Source of the DNA: CAVZLD01 sp964522605
GTDB lineage: Bacteria > Planctomycetota > Planctomycetia > Pirellulales > Pirellulaceae
DNA length: 14,680 nucleotides
Assembly: GCA_964522605.1 (NCBI GenBank)
Contig: CAZFWV010000158.1
Coordinates: 1 to 14,680, forward strand
Direction: 5' to 3'
Shown here in pieces: positions 1-7,199 of the stretch. The notes beneath the pieces are model-generated. The model had not been told where the DNA came from and did no database searches. It saw only the letters and a list, made by a program, of their open reading frames with translations. Position 1 is the stretch's first letter. Each line of letters begins with the position of its first letter. A program made the translations under genes and the position numbers.

Positions 1-28
1 CGAACTAACTCGACTTCATGAAATTGGG

Positions 29-77
29 CTCCAGCCTCCAGCCTCCAGCCTCCAGTCTCCAGCCTCCAGCCTCCAGC
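29..77. repeat. Tandem heptanucleotide repeat (CTCCAGC)x7
   Basis: Seven perfect-length units of CTCCAGC lie head to tail. The fourth unit (50-56) is the variant CTCCAGT. The array begins 14 bases beyond the stop codon of the minus-strand yqgE gene. Positions 46-73 match the reverse complement of 3381-3408 exactly over 28 bases, so the same sequence including its T variant occurs in inverted orientation on the other side of the three-gene cluster. No T-tract or hairpin makes this array itself an intrinsic terminator. Bases 1-28 hold nothing recognisable. Confidence 0.95.
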
Positions 78-90
78 CTAGACGGTCGCG

Positions 91-645
91 CTAATTATTC
101 TGTGGATCTTCCGGCAGCTTGCGGATCTGCAGCACGTCCCGCGTAATCTCGGATCCGATTGCGTTGACGGTTTGTTGCCAGAGCGTTTGTTCATCGAGCT
201 GAAAGATGATCTGCCACGAGGCGGGCGTGACGAGCCAACCGCCGATCTTCATTTCGCCTTCGAGCTGACCACCACCCCAGCCGGCGTAGCCGGTGAACAT
301 GGCGAAACGGTGTTCGGTTTGACCCGCCAGGGCTTCCAACACATGGCGTTCGGATGAGAACAAGACTCGGGGAACGATCTCCTGCCCTTCCAGTTCCGGA
401 TGGGAGTGCAATGCCATCAAAGGACCATGCACCGGACCGCCAATCCGGAGATACTGATCGCTCAGGCAAGGTTGTTCGCTGGCCGTTTCCCAGACCTCCC
501 TGAGCTTGCGTGGACTGACGCGATTGAGAATCAGGCCCAAGGCCCCATCTTCCTGATGCTCCACGATTAACACGACCGACCGGAAGAAATTCGGATCCGG
601 CAGATGGGGGGATGCCACCAGTAAGTTTCCGCGTAGGCAATGCAT
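91..645 (-). CDS. yqgE: YqgE/AlgH family protein (UPF0301)
   Basis: This is a 184-residue protein of the YqgE/AlgH family, a conserved bacterial cytoplasmic family of unsettled biochemical function; AlgH was named for an effect on alginate production in Pseudomonas. Family signatures are visible: DPNFFRSVVLIVEH (residues 17-30) followed by GALGLILNR (34-42), GGPV (69-72), GYAGWGGGQLEGE (119-131) and GWLVTPAS (136-143). The length is usual for the family. The open frame extends to an ATG at 711, but that would overlap the M24 gene upstream by 34 bases. The ATG at 645 is preferred because it places MHCLRGNLLVASP where the E. coli homologue begins. It is the last gene of the sulfatase-M24-yqgE cluster, 32 bases after the M24 stop. 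Family assignment is secure; the role next to a sulfatase is unknown. Confidence 0.92.
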   Translation of the reverse strand: MHCLRGNLLVASPHLPDPNFFRSVVLIVEHQEDGALGLILNRVSPRKLREVWETASEQPCLSDQYLRIGGPVHGPLMALHSHPELEGQEIVPRVLFSSERHVLEALAGQTEHRFAMFTGYAGWGGGQLEGEMKIGGWLVTPASWQIIFQLDEQTLWQQTVNAIGSEITRDVLQIRKLPEDPQNN

Positions 646-677
646 GGTGATTTTCGCGCTTTCGACCGCTCGACTTC

Positions 678-1781
678 TCAGGTCAAACCCGTCGGAAATT
701 TCGACAGGCATTCGATTCCAGTGGCGGTCACCAGGTAATCATTCTCGATCCGCAGTCCCGCGGCCAGTTCCGGCGCGTACAACCCGGGTTCGGCCGTAAA
801 CACATCGCCCACTTCGAACGTGTCGTCCCAGGCGGGGTTCAGGTGCGGTGCCTCGTGGGGAAACAGCCCGATTCCGTGTCCTAAATGGTGGTTGAAGACG
901 CCGACAGGACATTCCGCGAGAATCGACTGGGCTTCGTGGAATAGTTCTCGCGCACTCTTTCCCGGCCGCGCCGTTGCCTCGACGTGATCCAGCACCCGAA
1001 GAATGAACTCACGCGCCTGATTCTGTTGCGCCGTTGGCTCGCTGACCGCGAACGTCCGCGCGTTGTCGGCGAAATAGCCTCGGTAAGCCGGGCCCAGATC
1101 CAGGATGATCAGCTCTCCCGCACGCAACTCGCGGTCACGAGGAGGACCGCCGCGTGATCCACTCTGGTAATCATTTCCTGTCCCAGTCAACGGTTCCCCA
1201 CACGCCCGAACGGCAACTGCCTGCAGTTCACTGTACAGATCCAGCTCGTTGACGCCCGGCCGAATGATCTCTCGCGCCCGCGCATACATGCGCTCCGTGG
1301 CCGCGATCGCTCGCCGAATTCGCGCCAATTCGTCCGCGTCCTTGCATCGACGCAACTGGTACAGAAACGGCTCGATATCCGCCCATCGCGCCGGCTCCGG
1401 GAAGTACCGGGGATAGGAGCTGAACTCGACACCAATCTGCCCGCGCAGAAGGGCGGAACCCAACGCATCGCACAGCACTTCCGAGGAAGCCTGTCGCTGG
1501 TCATTTCGCAAAGTCGAGTGCCACTTCGCCTCGTAGCCGATCAGGCGATCGGCCGCATGGTGTTCAGGCAACTGACGCTCGGGTGCGACCAACACCGCTT
1601 CTCCCTCCGAGGTCAGTGCCGCCACCGGCTGATACGTCCAAGCGAAACGAGGGCCAATCAAGTACTGGACATGTTCCCGTTGGGTCACGATGACGACGTC
1701 GAGTTGCTGCCGCAGCATCTCGGTCCGAAGACGCTCCTGGCGTGCGCGGCAGGCTTCTACGTTGACTTCTTGGTCCGCCAT
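678..1781 (-). CDS. M24 family metallopeptidase (Xaa-Pro aminopeptidase-like)
   Basis: This 367-residue protein has an N-terminal creatinase-like domain (about residues 12-140, with QLDVVIVTQREHVQYLIG) and a C-terminal pita-bread M24 domain (about 150-360). The five metal ligands expected of M24 peptidases are all present: D228 and D239 in ILDLGPAYRGYFADNARTF, H302 in HHLGHGIGLFPHE, E331 in TAEPGLY and E346 in RIEND. It should be a dinuclear-metal enzyme removing an N-terminal residue next to proline, although M24 members also include creatinase and other amidohydrolases, so the substrate is not fixed. No signal peptide is seen, suggesting a cytoplasmic enzyme. The open frame continues to a GTG at 1826, which would overlap the sulfatase end by 28 bases. 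The ATG at 1781, 17 bases after the sulfatase stop, is preferred because only it starts near the family core. It is co-oriented with sulfatase and yqgE, probably in one transcript. Confidence 0.93.
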   Translation of the reverse strand: MADQEVNVEACRARQERLRTEMLRQQLDVVIVTQREHVQYLIGPRFAWTYQPVAALTSEGEAVLVAPERQLPEHHAADRLIGYEAKWHSTLRNDQRQASSEVLCDALGSALLRGQIGVEFSSYPRYFPEPARWADIEPFLYQLRRCKDADELARIRRAIAATERMYARAREIIRPGVNELDLYSELQAVAVRACGEPLTGTGNDYQSGSRGGPPRDRELRAGELIILDLGPAYRGYFADNARTFAVSEPTAQQNQAREFILRVLDHVEATARPGKSARELFHEAQSILAECPVGVFNHHLGHGIGLFPHEAPHLNPAWDDTFEVGDVFTAEPGLYAPELAAGLRIENDYLVTATGIECLSKFPTGLT

Positions 1782-1798
1782 CCGGATCTGTATCCCGT

Positions 1799-3208
1799 TT
1801 ATCGTTCCTTGGACGGAAATTTCCACCGCGCTGATGGCTCATAGGACTCGTCCATCATCTGCGTCAGTCGCGAAACTCGCTCGGGATGCTGGGATGCGAG
1901 GTCCCGCTCCTCACCCAGGTCTTCTTTCAAGTTGTACAGGCGAGGTAACGAATCAATCGGTTGTTGAATCAACTTCCAGTCGCCGGCGCGCAGTGCGCGT
2001 CCACCGCCCGCCTCGTAAAAGGCCCAGTACAGCGCGGCGTGGTCCGGCTGCGGAGTCTGGCCCAGCAAAGTCGGGAGGAAGGAGATTCCATCCGTCGCCG
2101 AAGGAACCGTTGCTCCCGCGATCTCCGCCAACGTGGGAAGGAGATCCTGAAATGAGCCAACCCACGGGGAGGTCGTGCCTGGCTTTACCCGTTCTGGCCA
2201 TCGCACAAGGAAGGGAACTCGGATGCCGCCCTCATGCAACGAGCGTTTGATTCCGCGGAGCGGACCGTTGGAATCTGCGAATTCTGGATCATTGCCGCCT
2301 TCGCGATGGGGTCCGTTGTCGGAGGAAAAAATGACGGCCGTGTTTTGGTCCAGTTCGAGCTCGCGTAACAAAGCGAACAGCCGTCCGATGTCGCGGTCCA
2401 TGCGACTGATCATCGCGGCGTGGGCTTTTTGCGGCTCGGGCCAGTCGCGGTCCGCATAGCTGCCGAGGTCGGGAACTTCCATGCCGGCGGCGCCCGCCTC
2501 GTTGTTCGCGTGAGGAATCGTCAGTGCCAGGTAGAGGAAAAACGGCTGATCCGCCGCGGTGCGCAGAAAGGCGAGCGCCTCCTCAACGAGCAAATCATGA
2601 CTGTAGCGTCGTTTTTCCGTGGCGACACCTTGTCCCCAAGTTCCCTCGCCCGGAACGACATTCGGTAACGGAACCCGCTGTTCATTCCGCATCAGAAACG
2701 CGGGGTAGTAATTGTGGGCATGGTGCTGGTCGAGGTATCCAAAAAAAACGTCGAATCCCTGCCGCGTTGGAACACCCTCGGAGCCTTCATGTCCGAGGCC
2801 CCATTTCCCGATCAGCGCAGTCCGATAGCCGGCGGATTGGAGTACCTCGCCGACGGTTACGTCGTCCGGCCGCAAGTTCTCTTTGGCGTTGCCGCGAATG
2901 TAGCAGTGGCCGGTATGCAGGCCCGTCATCAGCACACAACGCGAAGGCGCACAGACCGTCGAACCGGCATAGAACTGCGTGAATCGCATCCCTTCCTGGG
3001 CCATTCGATCCAAATTCGGTGTGGCGATTTTCTGCTGCCCGTAACAACCTAAGTCGCCATAACCGAGATCGTCGGCCAGCACGAAAATCAGATTCGGCGG
3101 CTGCCGAGCCTCCTGCGCTTCGGCGGATCCACCGCAGACGATAGCCAACCAGAGTAACGTGAACCCAATCGCTCGCCGCGCATGTCGCATTCCAAGAGGA
3201 CAGAACAT
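1799..3208 (-). CDS. Secreted formylglycine-dependent sulfatase
   Basis: This 469-residue sulfatase of the alkaline-phosphatase fold hydrolyses sulfate esters, probably of a polysaccharide or aryl substrate. Residues 7-32 form a signal peptide with hydrophobic core IGFTLLWLAIVCG and a likely cleavage after AEA; V24 before C25 does not fit a lipobox. Metal-binding D46 and D47 lie in VLADDLGYGDLGCYG. The formylglycine motif is CAPSR (86-90), so C86 should be oxidised by an FGE-type enzyme encoded elsewhere. Other conserved residues are K135 (IGKWGLGH), H233 (TIPH), D297 and N298 (SSDNG) and K321 (IKRSLHEGG). An intact active site and near-usual length argue that it is functional. An ATG at 3238 is also in frame, but the ATG at 3208 is preceded by a strong ribosome binding site and leads straight into the signal peptide. 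It heads the minus-strand cluster with the M24 and yqgE genes. The exact substrate cannot be read from the sequence. Confidence 0.95.
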   Translation of the reverse strand: MFCPLGMRHARRAIGFTLLWLAIVCGGSAEAQEARQPPNLIFVLADDLGYGDLGCYGQQKIATPNLDRMAQEGMRFTQFYAGSTVCAPSRCVLMTGLHTGHCYIRGNAKENLRPDDVTVGEVLQSAGYRTALIGKWGLGHEGSEGVPTRQGFDVFFGYLDQHHAHNYYPAFLMRNEQRVPLPNVVPGEGTWGQGVATEKRRYSHDLLVEEALAFLRTAADQPFFLYLALTIPHANNEAGAAGMEVPDLGSYADRDWPEPQKAHAAMISRMDRDIGRLFALLRELELDQNTAVIFSSDNGPHREGGNDPEFADSNGPLRGIKRSLHEGGIRVPFLVRWPERVKPGTTSPWVGSFQDLLPTLAEIAGATVPSATDGISFLPTLLGQTPQPDHAALYWAFYEAGGGRALRAGDWKLIQQPIDSLPRLYNLKEDLGEERDLASQHPERVSRLTQMMDESYEPSARWKFPSKER

Positions 3209-3215
3209 GATCAAG

Positions 3216-3223
3216 CCTCTCCT
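3216..3223 (-). promoter_or_regulatory. Ribosome binding site deciding the sulfatase start
   Basis: On the minus strand the sequence AGGAGAGG lies 7 bases before the ATG at 3208. It is one of two strong Shine-Dalgarno sequences in the window, the other being at csrA. The alternative upstream ATG at 3238 has no comparable purine tract, which is why the shorter start is chosen. Confidence 0.75.
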
Positions 3224-3380
3224 TTTTTCCGAAGTCATTGCCGGTCCGCCACTGGCCAGTGTATCGGTTGATCACGCCCCAGGGCACGGGTACCCGCCAG
3301 AACATGCTGAAAGAAAACTCGCGAATGAAAAATTTCGTGGCGGACCAAGGGCCTCGCTGCGGATTCCCCGTGTGACGGGA

Positions 3381-3428
3381 GAGGCTGGAGGCTGGAGACT
3401 GGAGGCTGCAGCCTCCAGTCTCCAGCCT
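3381..3428. repeat. Perfect 40-bp palindrome built from CTCCAGC heptads
   Basis: Positions 3389-3428 equal their own reverse complement over 40 bases, centred on CTGCAG at 3406-3411. The right arm (3409-3428) reads CAGCCTCCAGTCTCCAGCCT, and the left arm is its reverse complement. The heptad pattern continues leftwards to 3381. Each arm carries one CTCCAGT variant beside CTCCAGC units, in the same order as the array at 29-77. The element lies in the 505-base region between the divergent sulfatase and csrA starts, about 180 bases upstream of the sulfatase. It could form a long hairpin in RNA or a cruciform in DNA. It lacks a T-tract on either side, so a role as intrinsic terminator is not supported. 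Confidence 0.95.
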
Positions 3429-3556
3429 TACCCAGCGCAGAGCTTCTCAGTCTGAGACACGTGTGTAATTTCTTGCCGCAACATGAGCCGCTCCGGTGTT
3501 CGCGATTTGACTCCGGCGATGACCGCGCCTCGGACAAAGTTCTGTTGTCACTGGAC

Positions 3557-3597
3557 TTATGCCAAATCGATCGAAATGGATCTTCGTTTCGGCATAA
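3557..3597 (+). promoter_or_regulatory. Inverted repeat in the csrA leader
   Basis: TTATGCC at 3557-3563 is matched by GGCATAA at 3591-3597. The similarity continues inwards (AAATCGA against the complement of TCGTTTC), giving 11 of 14 possible pairs. The hairpin would hold an unpaired GGA (3578-3580) near its loop. GGA in a loop is the classic CsrA recognition element, and csrA begins about 115 bases downstream, so autogenous control is conceivable. The structure could instead be a palindromic operator. The rest of 3429-3713 shows no other gene and no confident promoter. Confidence 0.4.
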
Positions 3598-3701
3598 ATG
3601 TTGCTGAAGGTGGATGTTCGTCCAGAGCAGGTTGTCAGAATCTGCCGAAGGATCACGTCAAATGTTTCCCATCTCAACTATCTTTTCTATTTGTTCGTGG
3701 G

Positions 3702-3708
3702 GGAGGAG
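3702..3708 (+). promoter_or_regulatory. csrA ribosome binding site
   Basis: GGAGGAG ends 5 bases before the ATG at 3714. It fixes the csrA start within a frame that stays open upstream to 3483. The site contains two overlapping GGA triplets, so CsrA could compete with ribosomes here, as known for other CsrA-repressed leaders; that regulation is an inference. Confidence 0.8.
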
Positions 3709-3713
3709 CCGCC

Positions 3714-3983
3714 ATGTTGGTACTTAGCCGCAAGGCAGGGCAAGAGTTGGTCATCGACGGGAAGATTCGGATCACCGTGAATCGCATTCAGGGAAACCGA
3801 GTCACGCTCGGGATTTCGGCCCCAAATAGTGTGCGGATTGTGCGTGGTGAGTTGGAGCCGGTGGTCCATGCGTTCGACGCCGAGGAGTTGGAGGAGTCGC
3901 TCGAAGAGCCGCCTGCGCCGGGTGTTGTCGGCTGGGATGCGGTCAGTCACATTGAGCTGACGGATTTGGTACGACAAGCGTAG
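3714..3983 (+). CDS. csrA: Carbon storage regulator CsrA
   Basis: This 89-residue protein is a CsrA/RsmA RNA-binding post-transcriptional regulator, which as a dimer binds GGA-containing hairpins near ribosome binding sites. The diagnostic N-terminus MLVLSRKAGQELVIDGKIRITV and the core GNRVTLGISAP, followed by SVRIVRGELE, are present. RNA-contacting L4, R6 and R44 are kept, while residue 45 is G where E. coli CsrA has E. The family is usually 60-75 residues long. Here an acidic tail of about 35 residues (55-89, with EELEESLEEPP) extends the protein, a feature whose role is unknown. The start is fixed by the homologous N-terminus and a strong ribosome binding site. It stands alone: the nearest plus-strand gene begins 540 bases downstream, and the sulfatase upstream is divergent. 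Confidence 0.95.
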   Translation: MLVLSRKAGQELVIDGKIRITVNRIQGNRVTLGISAPNSVRIVRGELEPVVHAFDAEELEESLEEPPAPGVVGWDAVSHIELTDLVRQA

Positions 3984-4525
3984 TAATCACCGCGGCGATG
4001 TACGTAGACCTACGGATTTCGAGTCGGCTTCTCTGCCGAAGTCGGTCGAGAACGGTACGCTCCCGCGGCGCGGAGGCGGTTTGAAGGTCTCCAATGCGGT
4101 AGGACCGAGCGAGCGTGCTGCCAACTTGGAGGGCCGATGAGCCGGCGAGTGACGAACAACAGGGTCTTCAACGCCCATGATTCTCCCGTTGACTTTTCCG
4201 ACCGTAGCGCAAGTCGGCAGTTTCTGACGTGCACCCGTTTGCGAACTGAGAGCCCGAGTCCGCTCTAGTTCTGAAGTGAGGCGTTTGCTATAGTCCCGCG
4301 CCGCGTAGCGAGTTTCCCGATGCCGCAGGTCCGTCTCAATTCAAGTTGGGGGACCCGAGGTGGCCGCGAATTGCCTGGAATTTGCGGAAGGAAACCCGAG
4401 TGACCCCGAACCGGACGGAAGGCGTCACTCCCAAGGTTCGATCGGTTTGGATTGCCGTTCGATGGCTTGGGGCGGTAGCCGTGCAGGGGGAAGAAATTTC
4501 GGCGCGAATGCGGAGTCGATGAAGG
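3984..4525. other. Intergenic region, csrA to HEAT lipoprotein
   Basis: No convincing gene is seen; the open frames here lack family signatures and plausible starts. A TATAGT at about 4288-4293 could be a -10 element but has no good -35 partner. The last 175 bases contain ten GGA triplets, at 4351, 4377, 4386, 4390, 4413, 4417, 4449, 4489, 4512 and 4523. One of them overlaps the loop of a small hairpin, 4366-4385 (GCGAATT against AATTTGC). No terminator with a T-tract follows csrA. Confidence 0.5.
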
Positions 4526-5257
4526 ATGAGTGTCCCCTGGAGTGAGCGATTCAGGCATGACTGGCGATTTGGGCAGTGTTGGTCGGTCTTGACTGGCTTG
4601 ATCATCGGTCTGATGACGACCGGGTGTACCAGTACCGGGTCGGGGTGGGCCTGGAAGAATCCGTTTCCGACCGGCTCGACCGCCGTCACGTCGACGAATA
4701 CGTTGACGGCGCGGATCCGCGAGGCGCAGGTTGCGGCCGATGAGGCTGCGGATTTGAGCGGTGCGGAGAAGTCCCAGGTTTCTGGACGATTGGTCCAGGC
4801 TTATCGCGAGGAGTCCCATCCGGCTGCCCGGAAGGCAATTGTCGAAGCACTCGGGTCTTATCGAACCCCGACGGCGATGGAAGGCCTACGGGCTGCGCTT
4901 CAGGATGCGGACCGGGATGTGCGGATTGCGGCGTGCGAATCTTTGGCACGTTGGGCGGCCCCGGAAAGTTATCAGCTCCTGGCGCAGACGGCTCGGAGTG
5001 AGACGGACGTGGACGTCCGTTTAGCGGCCACGCGACTGCTCGGGGGCATCGAAGATCCAACAGCCGTTGGAGCGCTCCGCAGTGCCTTGGAGGATTCCGA
5101 CCCGGCCGTTCAATATGTCGCGATGCAGGCTTTGAAGCAGACGACGGGACAGGATCTCGGCAACGATCTCGGCGAATGGAAGCGGATTGCTCGCGAATTC
5201 GCACCGTCGGACGGTCCCAACGGGGGATCACCAGCCGACCGCGCCCTGTGGCGTTGA
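4526..5257 (+). CDS. HEAT-repeat lipoprotein
   Basis: This 243-residue protein starts with a signal sequence (hydrophobic stretch about residues 20-31, LTGLIIGLMTTGC), and C34 is a plausible lipidated cysteine, so it is probably anchored to a membrane. The T at position -3 is a loose fit to the lipobox. Residues about 97-206 form three to four HEAT or PBS-lyase-type helical repeats, each with a pattern such as ARKAIVEALGSY, DVRIAACESLARW, DVRLAATRLLGG and AVQYVAMQALKQTTG. The C-terminal TGQDLGNDLGEWKRIARE resembles a motif that closes such repeat domains in planctomycete proteins. HEAT repeats usually serve protein-protein contact; no catalytic residues are seen. The frame starts at ATG 4526, immediately preceded by GAAGG, which is close for a ribosome binding site. 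It may stand alone, as 370 bases separate it from the next gene. Confidence 0.85.
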   Translation: MSVPWSERFRHDWRFGQCWSVLTGLIIGLMTTGCTSTGSGWAWKNPFPTGSTAVTSTNTLTARIREAQVAADEAADLSGAEKSQVSGRLVQAYREESHPAARKAIVEALGSYRTPTAMEGLRAALQDADRDVRIAACESLARWAAPESYQLLAQTARSETDVDVRLAATRLLGGIEDPTAVGALRSALEDSDPAVQYVAMQALKQTTGQDLGNDLGEWKRIAREFAPSDGPNGGSPADRALWR

Positions 5258-5626
5258 TCGCCACGCGTCGATTGCCGATTGGGCGACGGTGTTGGTTCGC
5301 GGTATCTCGAAGGTTGCTTCGATTTCCCCGACTGCTGAGCGGTTTGGAAAAGGGGAATCCTGCGGCGATTTCTTCAGCAATTTCCGTTTGCGCAGCCGTG
5401 CCATCTGGGAGGTTTGGTCTGGTGTTCTCGGCCGTCTAGACCACAGAATGATTGAACTCTACCAGAACCCACTGTCGCTGCTGGCAGATTGAATGAGGCG
5501 AGATGAACTGGAGTATGTTCCTAGCCGATATCAAACCAACGAGTTCCGGCACGATCTCTCACCGACCCCGATGGGTCCCCTCGCCAAACGCCGCCCCGAT
5601 TCCCCGATTCGCCTGATTCCCACGAC
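5258..5626. other. Intergenic region without recognisable gene
   Basis: The short open frames across this 369-base stretch have no recognisable domains and overlap each other. TGGTCT and AGACCA around 5418-5445 could form a weak stem. GACCC-CGAT-GGGTC near 5564-5577 makes a small hairpin. No promoter or terminator can be named with confidence. Confidence 0.5.
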
Positions 5627-7156
5627 ATGATGCTGCTGACCCCGACTCGCGGACGTTGTACTTTAAGTCTTTCCTTGGCTTTCTTGTTGTTGCTGCCGAT
5701 TGTTCCGGTCGCGGCCGCGGAAAGCGTTGCCGAAACGAGTGAGACGCCTCGCCCCTGCCAGACAATCCATCTGCCGGAGCAGTCATCTCCGGGGACACTT
5801 GTCCGCGCGGATTTCCCCCTCCCGCCGACGGCGACCAATTTGGCGACCTTGGGGCGGCAGACCATTTCGCTCAGCTTGAGGCCGCCTGCGCAATCAAGAG
5901 CCACGCAAGCTGCCGCCACGGCGGAGACGGTGGAGCAAGTCTTTGGCGAGCGGTCCAACTCGACCACCGTTGATGTGGCCGATGCGCCGACGGAATCCAG
6001 CCAGGACGAAATCGCGACTTCGCCCGAATTGGCGGAACCCGAGGGCCCGTCGGTGGTGGCGCCGTTACCGGCCGAGTCCGAACCGATTGCCGTCGCTGCC
6101 GCTACGCCTCCAGCGTTGCCGGCGCATGTTCGCGCGATCCGGGTGCCGTTGCAGCAATGTCTCGGTTGGTACGAGCGGCGGCCGTTGAATACGCGGGATG
6201 ACAGTCCTTGGTCGATCATGCACGCCTTGTTGGGTGGCGGCGCGTCGACCGCAATCGCCGTCGGCGGTCCCCAGGGAAGACGCACGAGCGCGAGTGAATG
6301 GTTGCTATCGAATCAGCCTTGCGCGGGCCATTCGCTCTTCCTGCTAGACCAAGGGCAGATCCGTGGGCGAGAGGGACCTGGCTTCCAAGGCCATCCCGCG
6401 CAGTGTTTAGCAATTGTCGCGCAGAGTGGAATTCCCCCGAGCGCTTCGCTGGCCATTCAGGGACAGTCGTTCACCGTCGCCGACCTGATCAAGCAGGAGC
6501 AGCGGACGTGCGTAGCCGATATGGAGCTGACCTTCAAGCTGATCGGGTTGTCGTTTTATCTCGATAGTGATACGAGCTGGGAGAGTGAGCGAGGGGAGAG
6601 TTGGGATTTTCCGAAGTTGATTCGGCTGGAGCTCGCCCAGCCGATCAATGGGGTAACCTGTGGGGGAACCCACCGTCTGATGGGCCTGACCTGCGCGGTC
6701 GCCCGACGAAAGGCGGAAGATAAGCCCATGGAAGGGCAATGGTGGCGTGCGGATCAGTTTGTTCGTGACTATCACGAGTACACTTTTTCGTTGCAGAACC
6801 GGGACGGTAGCTTCAGTACGGATTGGTTTCGCCGGAGAGCGGATTCCGGCGTGATGGACCGCAAGGTTCAGACGACGGGGCATATTCTGGAATGGCTCGT
6901 CTACTCGGTTCCCGACGAGACGCTCCATGACGTCCGCCTGGTCCGTGCCGTAAGCTATTTGACGAATCTGATGAGCGAGCATCGCTACTACGATTGGCAG
7001 GTTGGATACCGAGGTCATGCACTCCGCGCCCTGCGGCTGTACCACGAGCGGGTCTTCGGTGAATTGCCGGCCCAGCTACCACCACTTGCCGAGCGATCGA
7101 CCAATCAATCGTCGGGTCGTTCACTCGTACCGCGGTGGTTTGGTGGAAATCGCTGA
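5627..7156 (+). CDS. Secreted protein with possible prenyltransferase-like helical domain
   Basis: This is a 509-residue protein of unproven function. Residues 1-31 form a signal peptide (core LSLSLAFLLLLPIVPV, likely cleavage near VAAA-ES). Residues 32-168 are a low-complexity linker rich in A, T, P, S and E. From about 175 to 475 a conserved-looking domain follows: PWSIMHALLGGG (194-205), FQGHPAQCLAIVAQSGI (253-269), CGGTHRLMGL (345-354), SLQNRDGSFSTDWF (388-401) and TTGHILEWLVYSVPD (416-430). The QNRDGSFS and GGTHR segments recall the alpha/alpha-toroid of squalene cyclase and prenyltransferase-like proteins, but the catalytic aspartate motif of squalene cyclases is not seen, so an enzymatic role is not claimed. 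Two adjacent ATG codons open the frame and no ribosome binding site precedes them; either may be used. It is co-oriented with the HEAT lipoprotein but not closely linked. Being a real secreted gene is nearly certain; the fold is a moderate inference. Confidence 0.8.
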   Translation: MMLLTPTRGRCTLSLSLAFLLLLPIVPVAAAESVAETSETPRPCQTIHLPEQSSPGTLVRADFPLPPTATNLATLGRQTISLSLRPPAQSRATQAAATAETVEQVFGERSNSTTVDVADAPTESSQDEIATSPELAEPEGPSVVAPLPAESEPIAVAAATPPALPAHVRAIRVPLQQCLGWYERRPLNTRDDSPWSIMHALLGGGASTAIAVGGPQGRRTSASEWLLSNQPCAGHSLFLLDQGQIRGREGPGFQGHPAQCLAIVAQSGIPPSASLAIQGQSFTVADLIKQEQRTCVADMELTFKLIGLSFYLDSDTSWESERGESWDFPKLIRLELAQPINGVTCGGTHRLMGLTCAVARRKAEDKPMEGQWWRADQFVRDYHEYTFSLQNRDGSFSTDWFRRRADSGVMDRKVQTTGHILEWLVYSVPDETLHDVRLVRAVSYLTNLMSEHRYYDWQVGYRGHALRALRLYHERVFGELPAQLPPLAERSTNQSSGRSLVPRWFGGNR

Positions 7157-7169
7157 GTCGCAACGCGTT

Positions 7170-7199
7170 CGATCTCCGTCCGCGGAATATCGGAGGTCG
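7170..7199 (+). terminator. Hairpin after the secreted protein gene
   Basis: CGATCTCCG at 7170-7178 pairs with CGGAGGTCG at 7191-7199, a 9-bp stem with one G-T wobble and a 12-base loop, starting 13 bases after the stop codon. No T-tract follows, so it may be a weak terminator, an mRNA 3'-end stabiliser, or chance. The rest of 7200-7428 holds no recognisable feature and no ribosome binding site for the next gene. Confidence 0.3.

Noticed and set aside
29..77. A possible CRISPR-like array.
   Set aside because: The units are 7 bases and contiguous with no spacers; it is a simple tandem repeat.
1690..2250. A 186-residue plus-strand open frame opposite the sulfatase and M24 genes.
   Set aside because: Its Arg/Ser/Pro-rich composition and lack of motifs contrast with the intact sulfatase and M24 active sites on the other strand.
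3483..3713. N-terminal extension of csrA to an ATG at 3483.
   Set aside because: CsrA proteins begin with the MLVLSRK motif, which here coincides with an ATG behind a strong ribosome binding site.
5521..6285. A 254-residue open frame on the minus strand opposite the secreted protein gene.
   Set aside because: It lies antisense to the low-complexity linker, has Ser/Gly/Ala-rich composition and no recognisable motif; it is a shadow of GC-rich coding DNA.
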